DNA of 64,000 nt. Source: Streptomyces sp. NBC_00370 (lineage in GTDB: Bacteria > Actinomycetota > Actinomycetes > Streptomycetales > Streptomycetaceae). The stretch is taken from NCBI RefSeq assembly GCF_036084755.1, contig NZ_CP107968.1, positions 4,583,501 through 4,647,500 on the forward strand. Direction: 5' to 3'. A program made the position numbers and the translations under genes. Position 1 is the first letter of the stretch. Every line of letters starts with the position of its first letter. Below are positions 39,208-47,365 of this stretch, piece after piece. The notes under the pieces were generated by a model. The model had not been told where the DNA came from, searched no databases, and saw only the letters and a list, made by a program, of their open reading frames with translations.

Positions 39208-40383
39208 GTGGGGATGCTTGGGAGCCGTAAGACTCCGGCAGCGCGCAGAGTGCAACGCGCGGACGGCGACCAGAGCCCCCGCGCGCGCTGGATCGTGCGC
39301 TGTATGCCGGCTTTCGTCATCTTCGTCGGGGTCGTCTTCGACTCGGCGACCCCCACCCGCTTCACCGCGTCCCCCTTCTTCGCCGCGGCCCCGCTGGTCG
39401 CCGCGCCCTTCTTCACCCTGACGGGCACCCTGCTGACGGGCACCGCCGCCGTGGCGATCGACATCGTGCTGCGCGTCTTCGGGGACGGGCTCTTCAGACT
39501 CCAGGCGTTCACCGAGCTGCTGACGATCCTGGTGGTCTCCGTCCTCGCGCTCGCCATCAACCGCATCGTCCGCCGCACCAACGAGCGGCTGACCTCTGCC
39601 CGGATCATCGCCGAGACGGCCCAGCGCGCCGTCCTGCCGACGCCCGCCGACCGGATCGGCGGGCTGCACATCGCCGCGCGGTACGAGGCGGCGCAGGAGG
39701 GCGCGTTCATCGGGGGAGACCTGTTCGCCGTACAGGACACCCCGCACGGCGTACGGCTGGTCGTCGGCGACGTGCGGGGCAAGGGGCTCGGGGCCGTCGA
39801 GACGGTGTCCGTGGTCATCGGCGCCTTCCGGGAGGCGGCGGAGCAGGAGAGCTCGCTGGAGGGGGTCGCGCAGCGGCTGGAGCGCGCCATGACCCGCGAG
39901 GGCGCGCGGCGCGGCACCATCGATCTCTTCGAGGGGTTCACCACCGCCGTGCTGGCCGAGATCCCGCACGGCAAGGACGTCGTGCGGCTGATCAACCGGG
40001 GGCACCCCGAGCCGCTGATGCTGTTCGCCGACGGCGCCGCGCTGATGCTCTCGCCGACCGAGTTCGCGCTGCCGCTGGGGATGGCCGAGCTGGGCGGGTG
40101 GCCGGACCGCGCCGACGAGATCGACTACCCGACGGGCGCGACGCTGCTCTTCTACACGGACGGCCTCTCCGAGGCGCGTGACCGGCAGGGCGTCTTCTAC
40201 GACCCGCGCGGCCGGCTGGACGGGGTGATCTTCCCGGGGCCCGACGAACTGCTCGACGCGATGATCGGCGACGTACGGGTGCACACGGGCGGCGGCCCCA
40301 ACGACGACATGGCGCTGCTCGCGGTCAGCAGGCCGGCGGAGGGGCAGCCCGAGCGGCGCAGAACGATGCCGGTCGTGCCGTAG
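39208..40383 (+). CDS. Membrane SpoIIE-type PP2C phosphatase
   Basis: The 391-residue protein has three to four hydrophobic segments (about 28-110: MPAFVIFVGVVFDS, AAAPLVAAPFFTLTGTLLTG, AFTELLTILVVSVLALAI) and a SpoIIE/RsbU phosphatase domain. Metal-binding Asp and Gly residues are visible in GAFIGGDLFA, VGDVRGKGLGAV, LFYTDGLSEARD and GGPNDDMALLAV. Such phosphatases dephosphorylate anti-anti-sigma factors. No anti-sigma or antagonist gene is adjacent. GTG at 39208 has AGGAGAG eight bases upstream; ATG at 39214 is an alternative. Confidence 0.92.
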   Translation: MGMLGSRKTPAARRVQRADGDQSPRARWIVRCMPAFVIFVGVVFDSATPTRFTASPFFAAAPLVAAPFFTLTGTLLTGTAAVAIDIVLRVFGDGLFRLQAFTELLTILVVSVLALAINRIVRRTNERLTSARIIAETAQRAVLPTPADRIGGLHIAARYEAAQEGAFIGGDLFAVQDTPHGVRLVVGDVRGKGLGAVETVSVVIGAFREAAEQESSLEGVAQRLERAMTREGARRGTIDLFEGFTTAVLAEIPHGKDVVRLINRGHPEPLMLFADGAALMLSPTEFALPLGMAELGGWPDRADEIDYPTGATLLFYTDGLSEARDRQGVFYDPRGRLDGVIFPGPDELLDAMIGDVRVHTGGGPNDDMALLAVSRPAEGQPERRRTMPVVP

Positions 40384-40843
40384 GGCCGCGCTGGTCGTGC
40401 CGTAGATCGCGCGTATCGCTCGCCGGATCCTGTCCGGATCCCGTCCCGCTACCTTCCGTGTTCGAACGGCGCCCCTGCGCATAACTACTGACACACCATC
40501 AGAAACACGTGTGGGTCCGTAAACCCGTCAACTCGCCCACTTGCGCCTGCATGTGTCCTGTTACGTCCGATGCGAACTTGTTAACGATCACCGGGAACAG
40601 CTTGGAATAACGGCCTGGTCTCTATTAACGTTCGATAACGCAGCGCGGTCGTCCCAGCCGTCGTCAGAGATGGCGCCGTGCGCACGCGCCGAATCCCGCA
40701 AGGGAACCGGGGAACCAACAATTGGGGTGAATCGGGAGTTTCTTGCTGCCGCAAAGCAGCGAGTCGCACCCGTAGGAGACCTTCCTGCTCCGAACCCGTC
40801 AGCTAACCCGGTAGGCGAGAAGGAAGGAAAGGAGAGCGCCCCA
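40384..40843 (+). promoter_or_regulatory. Promoter and leader of the M23 peptidase gene
   Basis: The 460-bp gap between the phosphatase and peptidase genes is taken up by a long 5' leader whose second half is the c-di-AMP riboswitch. The part before 40680 has no gene. A frame open from 40541 through the riboswitch into the peptidase is an artefact of the conserved RNA being stop-free in one frame. Confidence 0.6.
40686..40829 (+). ncRNA. Cyclic di-AMP riboswitch (ydaO/yuaA type)
   Basis: Conserved elements appear in order: AGGGAACCGGGGAACCAA (40701), TTGGGGTGAATCGG (40722), GCCGCAAAGCAGCGAG (40748), a variable arm, and CCGAACCCGTCAGCTAACC (40790) with GGTAGGCGAGAAGGAAAGGAG. These match the ydaO class that binds c-di-AMP and usually turns expression off. 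The last conserved bases run into the ribosome site (GGAAAGGAG), so control may be at translation or termination. In Streptomyces such switches precede resuscitation-promoting factors and wall peptidases, as here. Boundaries are approximate. Confidence 0.92.
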
Positions 40844-41920
40844 GTGGCGTCCAACAAGCCTGCCCCCGAGGCCTCCCTCGAAACATCTCCCTTCGGCGGC
40901 CTCGCCACCGAAGCCCCGCCGGACGGGGCCTGGGGCGACTGGAATCCCACCGGTGAGTGGAATCCCACCGAGGAGTCCGTCCTCCCGGTACGCGGCAGGC
41001 ATCGCGTCGCCAAGCAGCGCAACGGACTCGCCCGCAGCTCCACGGTCCTCGGTGTCGGTGTCATCGCCGCCGTCGGCGCCGGCGGTATCGCCACGGCGCA
41101 GGAGAAGCCCGCGGTCTCCATCTCGCTGCCGGACGCGATAACCGACCACATCCCGGACGCCAAGTCGCTGCCCGGTGTGAGCGCGCTGCTGCCGGACGAG
41201 ACCGAGCCGAACATCCTGGCCAGCGCCCCCCTCGGCGGCACGGACCTGGTGGCGAGCTCCGCGGTCCAGCACGGCGCGACCGCCGGCGGCGACGCGGGCG
41301 AGGCCCTGCGGGCCCGGATCCTCCAGCAGGCCGAGCACCAGCAGGCGGAGGCCGACCAGGCGGCCCAGGCGGCCGCCGAGACCACCGCGGCGAAGCAGGC
41401 CGAGGCCGAGGCGAAGAAGCAGCAGACCGAGGCCCAGAAGAAGGTCGAAGAGGCGAAGCAGAAGGCGGAGGAAGCGGCCAAGAAGAAGGCCGAGGAGCTC
41501 CGGCTCGCGAAGCTCGCCTCCAGCTACACCCTCCCCGTCGCCTCGTACACGATCACCTCCACCTTCGGTGAGGCCGGCTCCATGTGGGCCTCCGGCTACC
41601 ACACGGGACTGGACTTCGCCGCGCCCACGGGCACCCCGATCAAGGCCATCCACAGCGCTACCGTCAAGTCGGCCGGCTGGGCCGGCTCGTACGGCTACCG
41701 CACGGTCCTGGAGCTGGAGGACGGCACGGAGCTGTGGTTCTGCCACCAGTCCTCGATGACCGTCACAGCGGGCCAGAAGGTCACCACCGGCGATGTGATC
41801 GGCCGCGTCGGCGCGACCGGCAACGTGACCGGGCCGCATCTGCACCTTGAGGTGCACACCCCGGACGGCACCGGTATCGACCCGAACGGATGGCTGCAGG
41901 CCAGGGGCATCAACCCCTGA
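40844..41920 (+). CDS. M23 peptidase with coiled coil, riboswitch-controlled
   Basis: The 358-residue protein has a cytoplasmic Pro/Glu-rich N-terminus (about 1-62), a membrane segment or signal at about 66-88 (STVLGVGVIAAVGAGGIATA), an Ala/Gln/Lys/Glu coiled coil at about 150-225 (AEHQQAEADQAAQAAAETTA) and a C-terminal M23 domain: GYHTGLDFAAPTGTPIKAIH, FCHQSSM and GPHLHLEVHT, with all zinc ligands. It likely cleaves peptidoglycan. GTG at 40844 was chosen because GGAAAGGAG of the riboswitch 3' end is correctly spaced before it. Confidence 0.92.
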   Translation: MASNKPAPEASLETSPFGGLATEAPPDGAWGDWNPTGEWNPTEESVLPVRGRHRVAKQRNGLARSSTVLGVGVIAAVGAGGIATAQEKPAVSISLPDAITDHIPDAKSLPGVSALLPDETEPNILASAPLGGTDLVASSAVQHGATAGGDAGEALRARILQQAEHQQAEADQAAQAAAETTAAKQAEAEAKKQQTEAQKKVEEAKQKAEEAAKKKAEELRLAKLASSYTLPVASYTITSTFGEAGSMWASGYHTGLDFAAPTGTPIKAIHSATVKSAGWAGSYGYRTVLELEDGTELWFCHQSSMTVTAGQKVTTGDVIGRVGATGNVTGPHLHLEVHTPDGTGIDPNGWLQARGINP

Positions 41921-41996
41921 CCCCACCAGACCCCGGCGGCTCCGGCGCTCACCCCCCGACGTCGGAGTCGTCGGTCTTTCGGCGTTCAATGGACGA

Positions 41997-42941
41997 ATGA
42001 CCGATCTGCGAAAGCTGGGCACCTCCGACCTCCACGTCTCCCCGCTGGCCCTCGGCGGCAACGTCTTCGGCTGGGGCGCCGACGAGGCACAGTCCTTCGC
42101 CGTACTGGACGCGTACACGGCGGCGGGCGGCAACTTCATCGACACCGCCGACTCGTACACCGCCTGGGTCGACGGCAACGAGGGCGGCGAGTCCGAGACC
42201 ATCATCGGCGACTGGGTCGCCTCACGCGGCAACCGCTCCGACGTCCTGATCGCCACCAAGGTCGCCAGCCACCCGAAGCGCAAGGGGCTCGCGCCGGCGA
42301 ACATCAAGGCGGCGGTCGAGGACTCGCTGCGCCGACTGCGTACCGACTACATCGACCTGTACTACACGCATGTCGACGACACGAGCGTCTCCGTCGAGGA
42401 CATCGTCACGACCCTCGACCAGCTGGTGAAGGAGGGCAAGGTCCGCGCGGTGGCCGCCTCCCAGATCGGGCCCGAGCGGCTGTCCGAGTCCGTCACCTTC
42501 GCCGAGAAGGAGGGCCTGGCCCGCTATGCGGCGCTCCAGGTCAACTACAACCTCGTCTCGCGGGACAGCTACGAGGGCGAACTGCGGGACGTCGTCGCCC
42601 GGCACGGGCTGGCCGCCGTGCCGTTCTTCTCGCTCGCCCGCGGCTTCCTGACCGGCAAGTACCGGCCCGGCACGACCGTCGAGAGCGTACGCAGCGAGGG
42701 CGCGGCCGAATATCTGAACACCGACCGTGGTCCCCGGGTCCTCGCCGCGCTCGACCGGGTCGCGGGGGCGCACGGCGCCGAGGTCGCGACCGTGGCGCTG
42801 GCCTGGCTGGCCGCGCAGCCGACCGTCGCTGTGCCGCTCGCCTCCGCGCGTACGGTCGAGCAGCTGCCGTCGCTGCTGGCGGTCGCGGATCTCGAACTGA
42901 CGCCGGAAGAACTCGCGGAGCTGACGGCGGCCTCGGCGTAG
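41997..42941 (+). CDS. Aldo/keto reductase
   Basis: The 314-residue NADPH-dependent oxidoreductase begins MTDLRKLGTSDLHVSPLALG and has the catalytic tetrad Asp/Tyr in FIDTADSYTAW, Lys in IATKVASH and His in DLYYTHVDD. The NADPH-binding end is visible as AVPLASARTVEQL. The closest groups are AKR11/12-like general reductases. The physiological substrate is unknown. It follows the peptidase gene by 76 bases on the same strand with its own start region. Confidence 0.92.
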   Translation: MTDLRKLGTSDLHVSPLALGGNVFGWGADEAQSFAVLDAYTAAGGNFIDTADSYTAWVDGNEGGESETIIGDWVASRGNRSDVLIATKVASHPKRKGLAPANIKAAVEDSLRRLRTDYIDLYYTHVDDTSVSVEDIVTTLDQLVKEGKVRAVAASQIGPERLSESVTFAEKEGLARYAALQVNYNLVSRDSYEGELRDVVARHGLAAVPFFSLARGFLTGKYRPGTTVESVRSEGAAEYLNTDRGPRVLAALDRVAGAHGAEVATVALAWLAAQPTVAVPLASARTVEQLPSLLAVADLELTPEELAELTAASA

Positions 42942-42967
42942 GGGCGCCGCGGCCCGGGTATCCGGGC

Positions 42968-44314
42968 TCAGTACTGGCGGTACGGGTTGTAGCCGTCGTA
43001 GTCGACGTACGGCGGCGGCACCCAGACCCGGCCCGTGGCCCGCGCCGCGTAGGTGAGCGCGGGCCCCGCCAGCTCCTTCCGCTCCCACAGCCGGTCCAGC
43101 AGCTCCCGCTCGCGCTCGGCGAAGTCGCCGACGGCGAGACCGCGCCCGGCGCGGTGGCGCAGGAACGCCAGGGAGGTCGCCGTCACCTCGTACTCGGTGA
43201 CCGCCCGCGCGGCCGTCGTGCCGTACGTACGGCCCGCGTAGTCCCGCGCCATGGTGCGGGCCCGCATCGAGGACAGCGCGGCCGGCTCGGCCGTCCCCAG
43301 CCAGCCCGCCGCCGCGTACGCGGGCAGCTGCGCGGCGACGGTGCGCAGCTCGCGCTGTCTGGCCCAGATCACCAGCCAGGTCACCAGGCCGAAGACGGGG
43401 AACATGAACATGCCGTAGACCGCGTAGAAGCCGTACGGGCCGAAGGCGGACGACGACACGTTCCACAGGGCGTGCATGCCCATCGCCAGGAGCAGGCCGA
43501 GCAGCGGCAGCCCGAGGCGGCGGAGCTTGCGGTGCGGGGGCGCCAGCGCGGCGAGCCCGAAGCCGATGCCGGTCATGACCGTGAACAGCGGGTGCGCGAA
43601 CGGTGACATGACGATCCGTACGAAGAACGTGGCGACGGTGTACGTCGCGAAGCCCGTCTGGCCGAAGTCCCGGTCCTCGCCGAAGGCGTTGCCGAGGTAG
43701 AGGATGTTCTCGGTGAAGGCGAAGCCGGTCGCGGTGAAGCCGGCGACCACCGCGCCGTCCACCAGGCCGGTGAAGTCGCGTCTTCGGAAGAGGAAGATCA
43801 GCAGGACGGCCGCCGCCTTCGCGCTCTCCTCGACGACCGGCGCCACGACCGTCGCGCCGAGGGACTCGGCACCCGCGGGGTCGGCTGTCGCCGTGGCTAT
43901 CCAGTGGGTCGCGAAGGAGTTCGCGATGATCGCGACCAGCGCGGCCGCGCAGGCGCCCCAGGCGAAGGCGAACAGCAGATTGCGCCACGGGCCCGGCTCG
44001 ACCCGCTCCAGCCAGCGGAAGGCCGCCATCAGCAGCGGCACGGGCAGCACGGCCAGGCCGAGGCCCACCAGAAAGCCCTGGGTGCCCGTCTCGTGCCTGA
44101 CCAGCGTCAGGATCACCAGACCGCAGAGCGCCAGCAGGGTGATCACCACACCGGCGCGTACCGCCTTGCTGTGCCAGAACGCCCGGCCGGGCCAGTAGCG
44201 CCGCCGGCGCACGGGCTCCGGCACCGCGCCCCACAGCTCACCGCTGCGGTCCCACACCTCGGCGACGGGGATCGGGGGCTGCGGCTCGACGCTCTGCGGG
44301 GACGGTTCTGGCAC
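42968..44314 (-). CDS. PrsW family intramembrane metalloprotease
   Basis: The 448-residue membrane protein has about eight helices with PrsW motifs in order: APVVEESAK (glutamate pair), GFAFTENILYL, HPLFTVMTGIGFG and MHALWNVSS. In Bacillus PrsW cleaves the anti-sigma factor RsiW; in this window a target could be one of the membrane-bound sigma-associated proteins, but that is speculation. The C-terminal 130 residues form a soluble helical tail with AALSSMRARTMARDYAGR. The start is GTG at 44314. Confidence 0.9.
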   Translation of the reverse strand: MPEPSPQSVEPQPPIPVAEVWDRSGELWGAVPEPVRRRRYWPGRAFWHSKAVRAGVVITLLALCGLVILTLVRHETGTQGFLVGLGLAVLPVPLLMAAFRWLERVEPGPWRNLLFAFAWGACAAALVAIIANSFATHWIATATADPAGAESLGATVVAPVVEESAKAAAVLLIFLFRRRDFTGLVDGAVVAGFTATGFAFTENILYLGNAFGEDRDFGQTGFATYTVATFFVRIVMSPFAHPLFTVMTGIGFGLAALAPPHRKLRRLGLPLLGLLLAMGMHALWNVSSSAFGPYGFYAVYGMFMFPVFGLVTWLVIWARQRELRTVAAQLPAYAAAGWLGTAEPAALSSMRARTMARDYAGRTYGTTAARAVTEYEVTATSLAFLRHRAGRGLAVGDFAERERELLDRLWERKELAGPALTYAARATGRVWVPPPYVDYDGYNPYRQY

Positions 44315-44389
44315 CTGTTGACCCTAACGAGCGCCGCCGACACCCGCGATGGTGCCTGGAGCGGGTGCGGCCGGATATGGCCGGCGAGG

Positions 44390-45199
44390 TTACGCGTCGG
44401 TGCCCGTGCGGCGGAACAGCAGGTCGTGCACGGCATGCCCCTTGTCGAGCCCCTGCCCCTCGAACCGGGTCAGCGGCCGGAACGCGGGGCGCGGGGCGTA
44501 GCCGCCGTCCGGGCTGGTGTTCTCGAAGCCGGGATGGGCGCTGATGACGTCCAGCATCTGCTCGGCGTACGGCTCCCAGTCGGTCGCGCAGTGCAGCACG
44601 GCGCCCGGCTTCAGCCGGGCGGCGGCGAGGTCGAGGAACTCGGGCTGGATCAGCCGCCGCTTGTGGTGCCGCTTCTTGGGCCACGGGTCGGGGAAGTAGA
44701 CGCGGATCCCGGCGAGCGAGGCGCTCGGCAGCATCTCCCTGAGCAGGATCACCGCGTCACCGTTGGCGACCCGGATGTTGGACAGGCCGTTCTGCTCGGC
44801 GAGACGGAACAGGTTGCCCTGTCCCGGGGTGTGCACGTCCACGGCGAGGATCCCGGTGCCGGGGTCGGCCTCGGCCATCGCGGCCGTCGCCTCGCCCATG
44901 CCGAAGCCGATCTCCAGGACAACCGGCAGCCCGCCGAACATCTCCGGCAGGTCGAGGACCCGCTGTCCGTCGATGTCCAGGCCCCAGTCGGCCCACAGCC
45001 GCCGCAGCACGTCGGCCTGACCTGTCGTGACCCGGCTGCGGCGCGGCTGGAAGCTGCGGATCCGCCGCTCGAAGTGCGCCCCGGCGGGATCGGCGGCCGG
45101 CCCGGTCCCGTCAGGAAACATCCGGCTCGCGGCACGCAGCCGGTCCTCCGGCTCGGTGGGGATCAGCGGGGTCATCTCGGTCTTCTCAGGCTCGGACAC
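44390..45199 (-). CDS. trmB: tRNA (guanine-N7)-methyltransferase TrmB
   Basis: The 269-residue enzyme methylates G46 of tRNAs with S-adenosylmethionine. The Rossmann fold is visible as VVLEIGFGMGEATAAMAE, with FPDPWPKKRHHKRRL (family signature) and LHCATDWEPYAEQML. It starts at GTG 45199 (VSEPEKTEMTPLIP); the ATG at 45175 would be eight residues shorter, and neither has a strong ribosome site. The longer frame upstream runs into the tandem repeat array and is not coding. Confidence 0.92.
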   Translation of the reverse strand: MSEPEKTEMTPLIPTEPEDRLRAASRMFPDGTGPAADPAGAHFERRIRSFQPRRSRVTTGQADVLRRLWADWGLDIDGQRVLDLPEMFGGLPVVLEIGFGMGEATAAMAEADPGTGILAVDVHTPGQGNLFRLAEQNGLSNIRVANGDAVILLREMLPSASLAGIRVYFPDPWPKKRHHKRRLIQPEFLDLAAARLKPGAVLHCATDWEPYAEQMLDVISAHPGFENTSPDGGYAPRPAFRPLTRFEGQGLDKGHAVHDLLFRRTGTDA

Positions 45200-45445
45200 A
45201 ATGCGGTCGATTCTACGGAGCGCCGAAGCGACCGAGAAACCCGCGACCTTGGCGGCCGTCCGGTGGCCCGAGAGCGCCCGTGGGGCGGGGGCTGAAGGGG
45301 GTCGTGCAGGGGTGGTGTCCGGAGCGTAGAGCGTGATTTGTGGCGCGACTCGGCGGTGGCTCCGCGTCGGGCGTGTACCGCGCCGTAAATCATGCAGCGC
45401 AGGACACGACCCCGGAACGACACCCGGCAACCACCGCAACCAAGA
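45200..45445 (-). promoter_or_regulatory. Upstream region of trmB
   Basis: No gene is seen between the trmB start and the repeat array. The trmB promoter must lie here. The DNA is GC-rich without a distinctive palindrome. Confidence 0.3.
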
Positions 45446-45970
45446 CCGGCAGCCCCGAGCCGCGCCGGACGACGACACCGCGACCAAGTCCGGCAGCCCC
45501 GAATCCGACCGGACGGCGACACCGCGACCAAGACCGGCAGCGCCGACCCCGAACCCGGCCGGACGGCTACACCGGGACCGAGACCGGCAGTCCCGAACCC
45601 GGCCGGACGACGACATCGCGACCAAGTCCGGCAGCCCCGAACCCGGCCGGACGGCGACACCGCGACCAAGGCCGGCAGCGCCGACCCCGAACCCGGCCGG
45701 ACGGCGACAACCGCGACCAAGACCGGCAACCCCGAACCCCGCCGGACGGCGACACCGCAACCCAGGCCCGCAGCCCCGACCCCGGAACGGCCCCCGGCGA
45801 CACCGCGACCGAGACCGGCAGTCCCGAACCCGGCCGGACGGCGACACCGCGACCGAGACCGGCAGCCCCGAACCCGGCCGGACGGCGACACCGCAACCCA
45901 GGCCCGCAACCCCGAACCCCGCCGGACGGCGACACCGCTCCCGGCGACGGCCGCAACCCAGGCCCGCACC
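45446..45970. repeat. Tandem array of about 12 imperfect 44-bp units
   Basis: The unit runs from CCGGCAG through CCCCGAACCCGGCCGGACGG and CGACACCGCGACCGAGA to the next CCGGCAG. Starts lie near 45446, 45490, 45534, 45584, 45628, 45672, 45723, 45767, 45815, 45859, 45903 and 45963. Most spacings are exactly 44; others are 48-51 or 60, partly from a 6-base insertion (GCCGAC). As 44 is not a multiple of three, translation would change frame every unit, so the array is not a protein repeat, though every frame is open. It fills most of the trmB-lhgO gap. Confidence 0.85.
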
Positions 45971-45977
45971 CGAGCCG

Positions 45978-47201
45978 TCAGGCGTCCGCCAGCGCCGCCA
46001 GCGCTCGGCGTGCCACCTCGCGGCCGATCGGGAGTGACGCCGTGGCGGCCGGGGACGGGGCGTTCAGTACGTGGACCGTGCGTGGTGCCTCGCGGATCAG
46101 GAAGTCGTCGGCCAGCGTGCCGTCCCGCAGGACCGCCTGGGCGCGCACCCCGGCCGGGGACGGCAGCAGGTCGGCGTCCCGTACGGCGGGCAGCAGCCGC
46201 CGTACCGCCGTCGCGAAGGCGCGCTTCGACAGCGACCTGTGCAGCTCGCCCGCGCCGTACCGCCAGTGCCTCCGTGCCGTACGCCACGAGCCGGGCCAGC
46301 TCAGGGTGTCCGCCAGCTCGCCGGGGCGCAGCACCGACCAGCCGTAGCCCTCACGGGCCAGCGCCAGGACCGCGTTCGGCCCGACGTGCACCCCGCCGTC
46401 GACACCGCGCGTCAGATGGACCCCCAGGAAGGGGAACGCCGGGTCGGGCACGGGATAGACCAGCCCGCGGACCAGTTCGGGGCGGGCCAGCTCGTAGTAC
46501 TCCCCGCGGAACGGGACGATCCGCATCTCCGGGTCGTCGCCCGCGAGCCGCGCCAGCCGGTCGCTCTGCAACCCCGCGCAGTTCACCAGCGCGCGGGCCC
46601 TGACGACCTCGCCCGCCGCCGTACGGACGGCGACGCCCCAGGGGCGCCGGTCGACGGCCGTCACATCGGCGCCGTACCGCACGGAGGCGCCCGCAGCCGC
46701 CGCCTCCTGGGCCAGCCGCGCCGCCACGGCGACGAAGTCGCACACGCCCGTCGAGCCGACGTGGATCGCCGCGACGCCCCGTACCCGCGGCTCGAACGCC
46801 CCGATCTGGGTGCGGCCCAGCTCGCGCACCGGAATGCCGTTCTCCCTGCCGCGCTGGGCCAGCGCGTGCAGCCTCGGCAGCTCGTCGCGGCGCGTCGCGA
46901 CGATCAGCTTGCCGGTGACCTCGTGGGCGATGCCGTGCTCGGCGCAGAACGCGACCATCTCGGCCGACCCGCTGACCGCGTACCGCGCCTTCAGCGAGCC
47001 GGGGGCGTAGTAGATCCCGCTGTGGATCACGCCGCTGTTGTGGCCCGTCTGATGGCGCGCCGGGCCGCGCTCCTTCTCCAGCACCACGACGCGGGTGTCC
47101 GGCGCCGCGCGGGTGAGCGCGTACGCCGTGGACAGGCCGACGATGCCGCCGCCGACGACCAGCACGTCGCAGTCGAACTCCGCAGGTCCTCGCCCGCTCA
47201 T
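45978..47201 (-). CDS. lhgO: L-2-hydroxyglutarate oxidase (LhgO family)
   Basis: The 407-residue FAD enzyme oxidises L-2-hydroxyglutarate to 2-oxoglutarate. The dinucleotide-binding fold is DVLVVGGGIVGLSTAYAL, followed by VLEKERGPARHQTGHNSGVI and HSGIYYAPGSLKA, characteristic of LhgO; a late GVHLTRGVDGGVHVGPNAV matches the substrate region. ATG at 47201 was chosen for the GGGAGGTGG ribosome site six bases upstream. A candidate damage-type promoter, inverted, lies 22 bases upstream. The stop is just before the 44-bp array. Confidence 0.92.
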   Translation of the reverse strand: MSGRGPAEFDCDVLVVGGGIVGLSTAYALTRAAPDTRVVVLEKERGPARHQTGHNSGVIHSGIYYAPGSLKARYAVSGSAEMVAFCAEHGIAHEVTGKLIVATRRDELPRLHALAQRGRENGIPVRELGRTQIGAFEPRVRGVAAIHVGSTGVCDFVAVAARLAQEAAAAGASVRYGADVTAVDRRPWGVAVRTAAGEVVRARALVNCAGLQSDRLARLAGDDPEMRIVPFRGEYYELARPELVRGLVYPVPDPAFPFLGVHLTRGVDGGVHVGPNAVLALAREGYGWSVLRPGELADTLSWPGSWRTARRHWRYGAGELHRSLSKRAFATAVRRLLPAVRDADLLPSPAGVRAQAVLRDGTLADDFLIREAPRTVHVLNAPSPAATASLPIGREVARRALAALADA

Positions 47202-47222
47202 GGCGCACCACCTCCCACCCCG

Positions 47223-47245
47223 ATAGTGCACCGGACCACTGACAG
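47223..47245 (-). promoter_or_regulatory. RecA_NDp-like promoter of lhgO (weaker match)
   Basis: On the minus strand CTGTCAGTGG, seven bases, then CACTAT. The upstream box is as at 6048; the -10 departs from TAnnnT at its first base. It stands 22 bases ahead of the lhgO start, leaving room for a leader with ribosome site. Confidence 0.5.
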
Positions 47246-47365
47246 CGCGCGGCACCGGGCGGTGGTTACGGCGGGTCCACGCACACCGGCGCCCGACGGC
47301 TCCGACCGGCGCCCCCATCGGGTGCCCCGCCGTCAGGGGCCGCAATCACGGACCACCGGCACCCG

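Noticed and set aside
40541..40843. N-terminal extension of the M23 peptidase by 101 residues
   Set aside because: The DNA is the c-di-AMP riboswitch plus promoter; the real ribosome site and GTG lie at its end.
45200..45847. N-terminal extension of TrmB to 485 residues
   Set aside because: It translates the promoter region and the tandem array; the family N-terminus is at 45175-45199.
45446..45970. CRISPR array
   Set aside because: Repeats are contiguous and imperfect with no unique spacers and no cas genes nearby.
45333..46603. Long plus- and minus-strand frames over the 44-bp repeats encoding Arg/Pro/Thr-rich or Gly/Arg/Ser-rich proteins
   Set aside because: The 44-bp period shifts frame in every unit, all frames are open, and no ribosome site or conserved domain is present.
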